Positions 16,607 to 24,400 of a DNA stretch of 30,337 nucleotides are shown in pieces. The stretch spans positions 1 to 30,337 of the forward strand of contig JANZZA010000399.1 in assembly GCA_026419655.1 (NCBI GenBank), in the 5' to 3' direction. The stretch's first letter is position 1; the number at the start of each line of letters is the position of its first letter. The notes under the pieces are model-generated. The model did not search any database and had not been told where the DNA came from. It saw only the letters and a list, made by a program, of their open reading frames with translations. The position numbers and the translations under genes are program-made. The stretch is from Armatimonadota bacterium (GTDB taxonomy: Bacteria > Armatimonadota > Zipacnadia > Zipacnadales > FEN-943).

Positions 16607-17590
16607 ATGGAACGTGGGCCGCTTAGGATATTTTCTGGTAGTGCCAATCCCGCTTTGGCCAGGAGTGTGGCTGAGCAACTGGGCCAGTCCCTGGGCGCTC
16701 TCGACCTCGGCCGTTTCCCAGACGGCGAGATCTCGGTGCAGATAGGGGAGAGCGTGCGGGGAACCGACTGCTTTATCATCCAGCCCACGTGTCCACCGGT
16801 CAACGAAAACCTTATGGAGCTGCTCATCCTCATAGACGCCTTTCGCCGTGGCTCGGCTGAGCGGATAACCGTGGTCACGCCTTATTTTGGCTACGCGCGC
16901 CAGGACCGTAAGGCCCGTGGGCGGGAGCCCATTTCGGCCAAGCTGGTGGCCAATCTCATCGCCGGGGCAGGAGCCGACCGCTTGTTGGCCATAGACTTGC
17001 ACACGGACCAGCTCCAGGGCTTCTTTGATTTGCCGGTTGACCATTTGCCCGCCCGCCAGGTATTCGCCGAGCACTTCAGGTACCTGGGATTCAAGGGCGA
17101 GGACGTGGTGGTGGTCTCGCCAGATGTGGGTGGAGTCCATCAGGCGAAGCTGCTAGCTGACGAGCTTGAGGCTGCTTTGGGCATTGTGGTCAAGCGTCGT
17201 TCTGCAACTGGCACAAGCGAAGTGCTTGAGGTCATCGGAGATTTTAGTGAGCGGCGGGTCATTATTTACGACGACATGATACAAACCGGTGGTACGGTCC
17301 TAGACGCTACCCGGGCCCTGATAGAGCGCGGTGCCCGCGAGGTTCACTGCGCCGTTACTCATCCGGTACTGTCGGGGAACGCAAGTGAGCGGCTTGCGGC
17401 CTCGCCGCTGACGAGCCTGACGGTTTGTGACACCATCCCCGTGCCTGAGCACAAGCGCTTTGACCGCTTGGTGGTGCTGACAGTTTCTTTGCTTCTCGCG
17501 GATGCCATCGAGCGGATACATCTGGATGAGTCGGTCAGTGCTTCTTTGCACACCAGCCATTATCATCAGCCGCGACTGTTCGGCGGCTGA
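16607..17590 (+). CDS. prs: Ribose-phosphate pyrophosphokinase (PRPP synthetase)
   Basis: This 327-aa protein makes PRPP from ribose 5-phosphate and ATP for nucleotide, His and Trp synthesis. The ATG at 16607 has GGAGGG 10 bases upstream. An open frame reaching back to 16385 is excluded because it crosses the tRNA. Family blocks: FSGSANPALARSVAEQLG, RFPDGEISVQIGESVRG, PYFGYARQDRKARGREPISA (ATP-binding), AIDLHTDQLQGFFDLPVDHL, VSPDVGGVHQAKLLAD and the PRPP loop VIIYDDMIQTGGTVLDATRA. In that loop the residue normally Asp (DDMIDTGGT) is Gln226, a noteworthy change. The C-terminus is about 10 residues longer than usual. L25 follows 22 bases downstream, a prs-rplY pairing common in bacteria that argues for one operon. 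Confidence 0.95.
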   Translation: MERGPLRIFSGSANPALARSVAEQLGQSLGALDLGRFPDGEISVQIGESVRGTDCFIIQPTCPPVNENLMELLILIDAFRRGSAERITVVTPYFGYARQDRKARGREPISAKLVANLIAGAGADRLLAIDLHTDQLQGFFDLPVDHLPARQVFAEHFRYLGFKGEDVVVVSPDVGGVHQAKLLADELEAALGIVVKRRSATGTSEVLEVIGDFSERRVIIYDDMIQTGGTVLDATRALIERGAREVHCAVTHPVLSGNASERLAASPLTSLTVCDTIPVPEHKRFDRLVVLTVSLLLADAIERIHLDESVSASLHTSHYHQPRLFGG

Positions 17591-17612
17591 GAGCAAGGGA
17601 GAGGGGCAGCTT

Positions 17613-18278
17613 ATGGAATTTGTTAGAGTCGAGGCTTATAGCCGGGCTGATACCGGCAAGGGGGCGGCGCGGAAGTTTCGTGCTGCGGGCCAGGTACCCG
17701 GAGTTGTTTACGGTGCTGGTCGCGAGCCTCAGCCCATTGTGGTAGCTCGCGAGACACTAGAGAGAATAGCCCGGCTTGGGACAAACGTGGTGTTGGAGCT
17801 TTGTGTTGATGGACAGTCGCCGCCCGAGGGAGTGGCGGCGATGGTCAAGGCCGTCGAGCACCACCCGGTGACTCGTGCACCGTTGAGTGTGGATTTCCAG
17901 TGGGTTTCGCTGACCCGGGTAGTGCATGTTTCGGTGCCTGTGGTCCTTACCGGGTCCCCAGAGGGCGTCCGGCTTGAGGGCGGCGTGTTGGAACAATTGC
18001 TTCACGACGTGGAAATCCGTTGCCTGCCCACCAACATTCCGCCGGAGCTAACTGTTGACGTTACTCACCTGAAGGTCCACGAGTCGGTGCATGTGCGTGA
18101 CCTGGCATTGCCCGAAGGTGTGGAAATAGTCACCGACCCAGATGCCGCCGTCGCTACGATTGTCCCGCCGCGCATCCAGGTGGAGGAGGCCGCACCGGGG
18201 GCTGCAGAGGAAGTCGCTGAGCAGTTGGAGGAAGCGCGCCCGGGAGTTTCTTCGGCTGGGCAGGGGCAGGAAGAGTAG
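17613..18278 (+). CDS. rplY: 50S ribosomal protein L25, general stress protein Ctc type
   Basis: This 221-aa protein binds 5S rRNA in the large subunit. The ATG at 17613 has GAGGGG 6 bases upstream. The N-terminal L25 beta-barrel (residues of about 1-90) shows GKGAARKFRAAGQVPGVVYG, ARETLERIA and VKAVEHHPVTRAPLSVDFQWV. The C-terminal TL5/CTC domain (about 95-185) has VHVSVPVVLTGSPEGVRLEG, LEIRCLPTNIP-type sequence and LPEGVEIVTDPDAAVATI. A disordered acidic tail of about 35 residues ends the protein (EEAAPGAAEEVAEQLEEARP). The long two-domain form is usual outside gamma-proteobacteria. The gene is in a probable operon with prs and converges on lepB, 57 bases away. Confidence 0.95.
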   Translation: MEFVRVEAYSRADTGKGAARKFRAAGQVPGVVYGAGREPQPIVVARETLERIARLGTNVVLELCVDGQSPPEGVAAMVKAVEHHPVTRAPLSVDFQWVSLTRVVHVSVPVVLTGSPEGVRLEGGVLEQLLHDVEIRCLPTNIPPELTVDVTHLKVHESVHVRDLALPEGVEIVTDPDAAVATIVPPRIQVEEAAPGAAEEVAEQLEEARPGVSSAGQGQEE

Positions 18279-18335
18279 AAGTGGCAACAGTCCGCGGCCA
18301 TGCAAGCGCCCGGCTGGGCATCTCCAAGTTCGGGG

Positions 18336-18920
18336 TCAATGCAATTTGCGGCGCCGGGAGGATGGTTGGATTATTCGCTCAGCGCGCCCCAGTATCTCGT
18401 CATAGGACACCGGCCCCAGGTCCCTACTGTCTTCGCTGAAGTTGCGGTTGTCCCCGAGCACGAAAACTGACCGCTCAGGCACTACCACCTGCAGCGGCCA
18501 CTCCGCAATCGGTTCTTCGGCCAGGTATGGCTCATACAGGGGGCGGCCGTTTATATAGACGAGCCCCTGCACTACAGCGACTGTCTCACCTGGCAAACCT
18601 ATGACGCGCTTGACGAGAGGTGCCTCCTCGCCGCGCGGTCGGAAGACAATGATGTCTCCGCGTTGAGGGGAATGGTGGCGGTAGGCGCGAAGGTTTATCA
18701 AATACTGGTCGCCGGGCTTAAGCGTCGGTGCCATGGACGAAGTGAGGATGAAACCGATGCGGTAGGTGAAGAAGATGTACAGGGCCGCTGCCAGAATACC
18801 AAAGGCCATGACGTAGCCGATGGCATTCAGCCAGGTAGCCCACGCTCTACGGCTGCGTTTGCGGTCGGCCGGCCACCGTTCAGAACTCGATACCCCTGCG
18901 TGCGACCAGTCCCAGGTCAT
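18336..18920 (-). CDS. lepB: Signal peptidase I
   Basis: This 194-aa membrane-bound serine protease removes signal peptides from exported preproteins. There is one N-terminal transmembrane segment (about 34-52), then the box TSSMAPTLKPGD with catalytic Ser62. The general-base Lys105 lies in APLVKRVIGLPGE, box C is GDIIVFRPRG, and box E is LGDNRNFSEDSRDLGPV. The length is typical of the short Gram-positive-like type. The start ATG at 18920 lies inside the preceding adenosyltransferase gene (41-base overlap) and lacks a good ribosome site, so translation is probably coupled. The window has several likely substrates, including the two secreted carbohydrate-type proteins and the large transporter. 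Confidence 0.95.
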   Translation of the reverse strand: MTWDWSHAGVSSSERWPADRKRSRRAWATWLNAIGYVMAFGILAAALYIFFTYRIGFILTSSMAPTLKPGDQYLINLRAYRHHSPQRGDIIVFRPRGEEAPLVKRVIGLPGETVAVVQGLVYINGRPLYEPYLAEEPIAEWPLQVVVPERSVFVLGDNRNFSEDSRDLGPVSYDEILGRAERIIQPSSRRRKLH

Positions 18921-19428
18921 AAGGATGCTTCAGGCACCTCATTTCGGTGATAAGGTCTGCAATGGCCAACAGCTCGGGCGGCGCCGACCGGCCTGTGCAA
19001 ACGACTTCGACGTGGCCAGGCCGGCTTTCAATGGCGGCCACGACGTCTTCCGCCCTGAGCAGCCCGGCCCGGCACACATTGCATATCTCGTCGAGTACTA
19101 CAAGGTCCCACGCTCCGCAGGCAAGGACCTTGCGTGCTACTTCCCACCCTTGGGCGACCGCGGCCTGGTCTTGCGGTGTTGGCTCACCTTGGCCCAGGCT
19201 AAAGGGGGTCACCTCATCGGCGAAGCGCGCTATCCACAGCCTTGGTGCCAGCCGGGCAACCACAGCCAGTTCTGAAGTGGTGATGCCGCCTTTGATAAAC
19301 TGCAGAAAGGCTACTGACAGACCTGCTCCCACGGCTCTAGTGGCCAGGCCGAGGGCCGCTGTGGTTTTACCCTTTCCGTCGCCCGTGTACACGTGCACGA
19401 TTCCACGCGGCAATCTTTCCCTACTCAC
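18880..19428 (-). CDS. cobO: Cob(I)yrinic acid a,c-diamide adenosyltransferase
   Basis: This 182-aa CobO/BtuR/CobA-type ATP:corrinoid adenosyltransferase attaches the 5'-deoxyadenosyl group to cobalt in making coenzyme B12. The P-loop variant VHVYTGDGKGKTTAALGLA (Gly16-Thr22) and FLQFIKGG near the N-terminus are diagnostic. DLVVLDEICN forms the Walker B-like strand, and VVCTGRSAPPELLAIADLITEM is the family's C-terminal block. The start is a GTG at 19428 with AGGAG 9 bases upstream. No other cobalamin biosynthesis genes or cobalamin riboswitch were seen in the window, so it may work in salvage. It overlaps lepB by 41 bases. Confidence 0.93.
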   Translation of the reverse strand: MSRERLPRGIVHVYTGDGKGKTTAALGLATRAVGAGLSVAFLQFIKGGITTSELAVVARLAPRLWIARFADEVTPFSLGQGEPTPQDQAAVAQGWEVARKVLACGAWDLVVLDEICNVCRAGLLRAEDVVAAIESRPGHVEVVCTGRSAPPELLAIADLITEMRCLKHPYDLGLVARRGIEF

Positions 19429-19447
19429 CCTTATTCACTCCTGCAGC

Positions 19448-19465
19448 ATTGTAGCCCAAGCTTGG
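19448..19465 (-). promoter_or_regulatory. Possible cobO promoter with palindrome
   Basis: On the minus strand TACAAT (19453-19448) is a good -10, but the -35 (TTTCAT at 17-base spacing) is poor. A perfect 10-bp palindrome CCAAGCTTGG (19456-19465) lies between the two. A hairpin ACGCG-TTTT-CGCGT follows at 19476-19489. The predicted start lies within or just before the AGGAG ribosome site, which weakens the call. Confidence 0.35.
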
Positions 19466-19563
19466 CGCGGATGAAACGCGTTTTCGCGTGTACCACCGTG
19501 CGAAGTGGGCGGGCGGTTGTGCGACGGCCTCAGTCAAGAAGGAACAGGTTTGGCGGTCTCGAA

Positions 19564-19592
19564 TTGACGCTCATGCCGGGTCGTGGTACTAT
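19564..19592 (+). promoter_or_regulatory. Promoter of the ABC transporter operon
   Basis: TTGACG (19564-19569), 17 bases, TACTAT (19587-19592), with an extended TG at 19584-19585. The predicted start is near 19599, giving a leader of about 35 bases before the ATG at 19634. Confidence 0.7.
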
Positions 19593-19633
19593 GGGTCTTA
19601 GTCAAACCCCGCGCGGGAGCGTGATCTTCGTCT

Positions 19634-20368
19634 ATGATTAACGTTCGTGAGCTAGCCAAGCGGGCTACGGAGACTCGCGCGGAGGAACGGCTTGGGCGCC
19701 AGATTAGCCTGCCTTGGGCAGCAGCAGTAAACATCGCCATCCGTAACGTCACCATCCGCCTGGGACGCGCTGCTATTACCGCATCTGGCGTCGTCTTGGG
19801 CATAGCTTTCCTCAGTTACATCTGGACCGCCAAGGTCTGCCAGGACGCCATTGAGCACGACCTAGCTCGGAAAGCACGCATTGCAGAGATTGAGCAGAAA
19901 GCTGCCGAGGGCCAGGTGATTGTGCCAGGGGCAGAAGAGGCAGCAGAGGAGGCCCAAGCTCGGGCAGCGCGCCAGAGCTGGCTTGTGGTAATGTCTCTTC
20001 TTGTATGTGCCGTGGGCATCAGCAACTCCATGCTAATGTCTGTGACGGAGCGCTTCCGGGAAATCGGCACGATGAAGTGCCTCGGCGCCCTGGACAGTTT
20101 TATCGTGCGGATTTTCCTGGTTGAGGCACTTCTTATAGGCTTGCTGGGTTCCGTGGTGGGAGTAGTGCTGGGCCACTTAGGTGGGCTGTTAATGTATAGC
20201 TGGCGGGCCGGGTGGGACCTGCCTGCCAAAATAAGCTGGCCCGCTATGCTCACGTATTTGGCTGCGTCCGTGGTGATTGGTGCGGTCATTGCTCTGCTGG
20301 CCGCCATTCTGCCGGCGGTGCGAGCAGCCCAGATGCCTGCGGCGGCTGCTTTGCGAAGCGAGATTTAG
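19634..20368 (+). CDS. Minimal FtsX/MacB-family ABC permease
   Basis: This 244-aa membrane protein has one N-terminal and three C-terminal transmembrane segments (about 46-66, 115-135, 157-190, 203-229), the FtsX/MacB topology. The C-terminal part is typical: VCAVGISNSMLMSVTERFREIGTMKCLGALDSFI carries the coupling-helix signature that docks on a LolD/MacB-type ATPase, and LPAVRAAQMPAAAALRSE is the usual end. What is unusual is the extracytoplasmic loop. The MacB periplasmic core domain of about 200 residues is replaced by roughly 48 charged helical residues (EIEQKAAEGQVIVPGAEEAAEEAQA). The ribosome site is poor (GGGAG 15 bases upstream). The ATPase gene starts 55 bases downstream, and the giant permease after it is the probable hetero-partner. 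The substrate is unknown. Confidence 0.85.
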   Translation: MINVRELAKRATETRAEERLGRQISLPWAAAVNIAIRNVTIRLGRAAITASGVVLGIAFLSYIWTAKVCQDAIEHDLARKARIAEIEQKAAEGQVIVPGAEEAAEEAQARAARQSWLVVMSLLVCAVGISNSMLMSVTERFREIGTMKCLGALDSFIVRIFLVEALLIGLLGSVVGVVLGHLGGLLMYSWRAGWDLPAKISWPAMLTYLAASVVIGAVIALLAAILPAVRAAQMPAAAALRSEI

Positions 20369-20423
20369 GCACTCGACCGCTGTATGACAGATGGGGGCGG
20401 CCTGCTGCCCGAGGAGGTCCATC

Positions 20424-21323
20424 ATGGCGAAAATCAAGTGTGACAAGTGCAGCAAGGAAATCGAGACCTGGGGCGTGGTCACAGTCTGTCCCGACTGCGG
20501 GGCGGACCTGCAGGACCAGGTGAGAGAGGCGGAGCGGGTGACAGTGGCTAAGGCCGCCGAGATGGTGAAGGACGAATCCGCGACTACCCACGAGTTTATC
20601 GTGCGTACCCGCGGCCTTACGAAGGTTTACAAGATGGGCGAAGTCGAGGTGCCGGCCCTTCGCGGCGTTGACCTGGACATCCGGCGCGGCGAATATCTCT
20701 CCATCATGGGGCCGTCCGGGTCGGGCAAAAGCACCTTGTTCAACATGATAGGCGGCCTGGACAAGCCCAGCAGCGGTTCGTGTTTCATTGACGAGGTGGA
20801 CTTGGCTCAACTGACGGCTTTCGAGCTGGCGTGGCTGCGCTGCCGCAAAATCGGCTACATCTTCCAGACCTTCAATCTCATCCCGGTTATGACGGCCCTG
20901 GAGAACGTGACACTGCCGATGATTTTCGCCGGCATGAGCAGCGACGAGATGCTCGAGCGCGGGCGGATGCTGCTGGAATTGGTAGGCCTCGGCGACCGTC
21001 TCAACCACAAGCCCTTCGAGCTATCAGGCGGCCAGCAGCAGCGCGTTGCCATTGCCAGGGCCCTTGCTAACTCCCCTTCCATCATCCTGGCCGACGAGCC
21101 AACCGGCAACCTGGACCTCGTTACCGGTAAAGAAATCATAGCTTTGCTCAAAGAGCTTAACGTGGGTTCTGGCGTGACTATTATTTCCGCCACCCACGAC
21201 CTGAAGATGATTGACGTCTCTGACCGCGTGGTGCACATCCGCGACGGCCAGATAGAACGCATAGAGCGGCGGTCGGAGATTGAGCTGCAGGTTGGGCGTC
21301 TCGGCGAGGAAGAGGCCGGGTAG
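20424..21323 (+). CDS. ABC transporter ATPase (LolD/MacB class) with N-terminal zinc ribbon
   Basis: This 299-aa ATPase powers an FtsX-type permease. The ATG at 20424 has GAGGAGG 6 bases upstream. Residues 1-30 form a four-cysteine ribbon: Cys6-x2-Cys9-x12-Cys22-x2-Cys25 (CDKCSKEIE, VCPDCGADL), probably binding zinc. A linker of about 35 residues follows. The ATPase domain has Walker A GPSGSGKST (96-104), Q-loop IFQTFNLIP, signature LSGGQQQ (200-206), Walker B IILADEPTGNLD (from 220) and the switch His in SATHD. The length without the ribbon is normal for MacB/LolD. The ribbon is not part of the standard family and could sense metal or anchor a partner. It lies between its two probable permeases in one operon, 55 bases after the short one. 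Confidence 0.95.
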   Translation: MAKIKCDKCSKEIETWGVVTVCPDCGADLQDQVREAERVTVAKAAEMVKDESATTHEFIVRTRGLTKVYKMGEVEVPALRGVDLDIRRGEYLSIMGPSGSGKSTLFNMIGGLDKPSSGSCFIDEVDLAQLTAFELAWLRCRKIGYIFQTFNLIPVMTALENVTLPMIFAGMSSDEMLERGRMLLELVGLGDRLNHKPFELSGGQQQRVAIARALANSPSIILADEPTGNLDLVTGKEIIALLKELNVGSGVTIISATHDLKMIDVSDRVVHIRDGQIERIERRSEIELQVGRLGEEEAG

Positions 21324-21450
21324 CCTCCTGGCCGCGGATGCCCGGGGGAGAGGATGTGGGGGCGTTTTTGTTCCAGTGACCGCAAAGACTTGCAAAGCTC
21401 GCCGACTGTTGCCGTGGCGGTCAGCAACTGCCGCAGGTGGTGACGTCTAG

Positions 21451-24400
21451 GTGCGTTGCAAGCCATGGACGTGTGTTCTGTTGATGGGGCTTGTGGCCCT
21501 GTGTACTGTCAGCAGTTTAGCTCAGGCCCCAGGCGAAGAAGAAGAGCTTGTGCTCAAGTCCGAGACCGACTACGAGAAGGCAGCGGCGTGCGTTGATTAT
21601 GACGAGCTGCGACAGACCATCAATTACTTGGCTTCGCTGGGTAGCCGTGTGACGGGCTATCCGGGATGCGAAGAGGCGGCGAAGTTCGTCGAGCGCAAGT
21701 TCCGTGAGCTGGGCCTCGAGGACGTTACGGTTGAGGAGTTCCCCGTGCTTGTACCGGTGACCGTGCGGGATGAAGCTGGCCGCCTTTCCAGCCTCACCGT
21801 CCGTGGAGACCGGACCCTCGAAGTGCTGCCGATGTGGCCCAATCTGCTCCAAACCACCACCACTCCGCCCGATGGTATTACCGGTAAGCTCATTTACGCT
21901 GGTAACGGTGACTTGCGGGCTTTCAACGGCAAGGACGTTACCAACAGCATAGTGTTGCTGGATTTTAACTGCGGCGCCGAATGGTTCAATGCGCCGCTGC
22001 TGGGTGCTCGGGCCTGTTTATTCATCGAGCCAGAGGACACCATTCGCGGGGAAGCCGAACAGAAATTCCTCTCTATGCCGGTAGACATCCCGCGGTTTCT
22101 GGTGCGCCGGGCCGATGCCGACTACTTGTTGAGCCTGCTCAAGTCCCGCGATGACGTCGTCGTCACAGTCAAGTCACGGGTCGAGTGGCGAAAGGTACGG
22201 GGCAAAAACATCTACGGTCGCATTCACGGTACCGACCCGCGCCTGTCCAAGCAGCAGGTGGTCATCAACGCTTACTATGACTCAATAAGCATCACGCCGG
22301 ACGTGGCCCCCGGCGCGGAGAGCGCCTGCAGCATTGCTACTTTGTTCCAGGTCATAAAAGCCTTCAAGCAGCAGCCACCCAAGCGGAGCCTGGTGTTCCT
22401 GGCGTCATCGGGCCACTTTGAGGGGCTACAAGGCGTAAAGTGGTTTATCCGCGACCGCATCCGGGGCGCCCGCAGCGAAAAGTACGTGCGGCGCATCTTC
22501 GGCGCGATTGATACCGCACGGCGCGAGATTGAGGAAGCTGCTCAGCGCGTCTGGGAAGAAGAGAAGGCTGGCCCAACCAAGGTCAAAAAGACGCATGAAG
22601 AGATTGTTGAGGAGCGTTACCGGGCCCTGGGGCGAATAGCCAAGGCCCTCAAGGCGGCCCTCAAGCGCACCGGACGTATTCCTGCAATGGTTGCCAAGGC
22701 CCGTCGTGTAGACCCTAACAGGGGCAAAGTCAAGGAACGCCAGCTCACGCCAGAAGAACTCCAGGACCGGGTGAAGCTACTGAACGAGTTTGAGGCCGCT
22801 GCGCCACAGATTCGCCAGGCGCTGCAGTCAGCGCTCCAGGTTGTCCAGGATGCTCGTCGCCAGGGCCGCGGGGCCGACATTTCCGAGAAAGAGCGGTTGC
22901 TTGAAGGCGTGCGTGAGGCTCTTGAGAATGCCACCGACGCGCTGGATTTCTCGGCCAAGGGCATATCCTTGTGGTTCAGCATTGACCTGTCCAGTCACAG
23001 ACCTACCTTTGGCGTCTTCTACAAGGCTTATTTTTACGACTATTCCGAGGCCATCCAGTGGAAGTTCTCAGACATCGGCAAGAAGGCGCGGGAATATGGC
23101 GACCTCATCGCCGGGGCTTTGTCGGTAAAGCGCGACGACCGACTTGTGGACGGCATCAACGCCATTCAGGGGCGCAACTGGCAGACTTACATGGCCGGCA
23201 AGCTGGCCCTTTCTAGCGAGGTGGCCACGCTGGCAGCCATTCCCGGTGTGGGCTTCGCGACGGTCAACGATTCGCGGCCCTACGTAGACACGCCTCTCGA
23301 CACCCCCGAGCATGTCCAGCTTCCCAACCTTTACGAGCAGGCTAAGTTCTTGACGTGCTTGCTGATTGACCTGATCAACATCACCGAGCCGAAGAAAATC
23401 TACGATCTTCAGCTTGAGGATAACTTCGTCGAGGTGAAGGGGCGGCTGGTGGAGTTCGACCCGGCGGTGACGACCTTCCCGGACGATCCGGTGCCGGGTG
23501 CGGTGGCGGTGGCACGGACGGGCACGAAAACCGCAATGGGCGTGCGGGCCGAGGTCTTCGACATGGCCGATGAGCAGGGGCGCATTCATTTGCTCGGGTT
23601 GCCCAATGTCAGGGCCCGCGGTGGTGTGGTGCCTGTCGAAGGCTACCTGATTGACCCCAACTACGGTTATATCGCCATGGCCCCCGACCGCGGCGTCAAT
23701 GGCGCCGAGGCTTACCCCATCGCGCTCCCCCTGGACCAGGAAATCAAGCCTGTCACGGTTGTGTTGTTCCGCTGCAAGCCCATGGTCGTCTTCGATATGG
23801 TAGACCAGCGGTTCTTTGAGCTCTTGCGAGAGATTTCGGTTTTGGACGCTCAGACCGATGCAGCACCCTACGAGTATGGTTATTGTCTGCCGCTGCCGCC
23901 GCAGCAGTTCACGTCCGCTTATGAGCCAGTGGCGCTGGTTTTCGCACCGTCGGGAACCAGAACGAAGGTGCTCATGGGCGCGAGTGTCTTGGGCCTGCGG
24001 TTTATTCTGGTCAATCCAACTAACGCGCACCCTGAAGGCGAAGGCTACCTTATAGACGAGTATCCGCGCATGTATGCCACGCCGTATCGCGTGGCCATGG
24101 ACATGTGGCGGGTGGATGAGGTGCGGGCGAACCTGTTGCGCAAGCATGGGGTGGAAAATGCGCGCGTCAATAAGTCGCACGCGAGGGCAAAAGAAGAGCT
24201 GGCGGCGGCGATTGCGGCCCTTGACGCTCAGGAGTACGATCGCTTCCTCACCCACGCCCGGGCGGCCTGGAGCTTTGAGTCGCGGGCCTACCCGGATGTG
24301 CGCCAGACTGGCCGTGACGTGGTCCGGGGCGTCCTGTTCTACCTGGCGCTGCTCTTGCCCTTTGCCTTCTTCATGGAGCGACTTCTCATTGCGGCGCCCG

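Noticed and set aside
16094..17140. 348-aa minus-strand frame over the tRNA and prs
   Set aside because: It crosses a perfect tRNA gene and a confident prs gene on the other strand.
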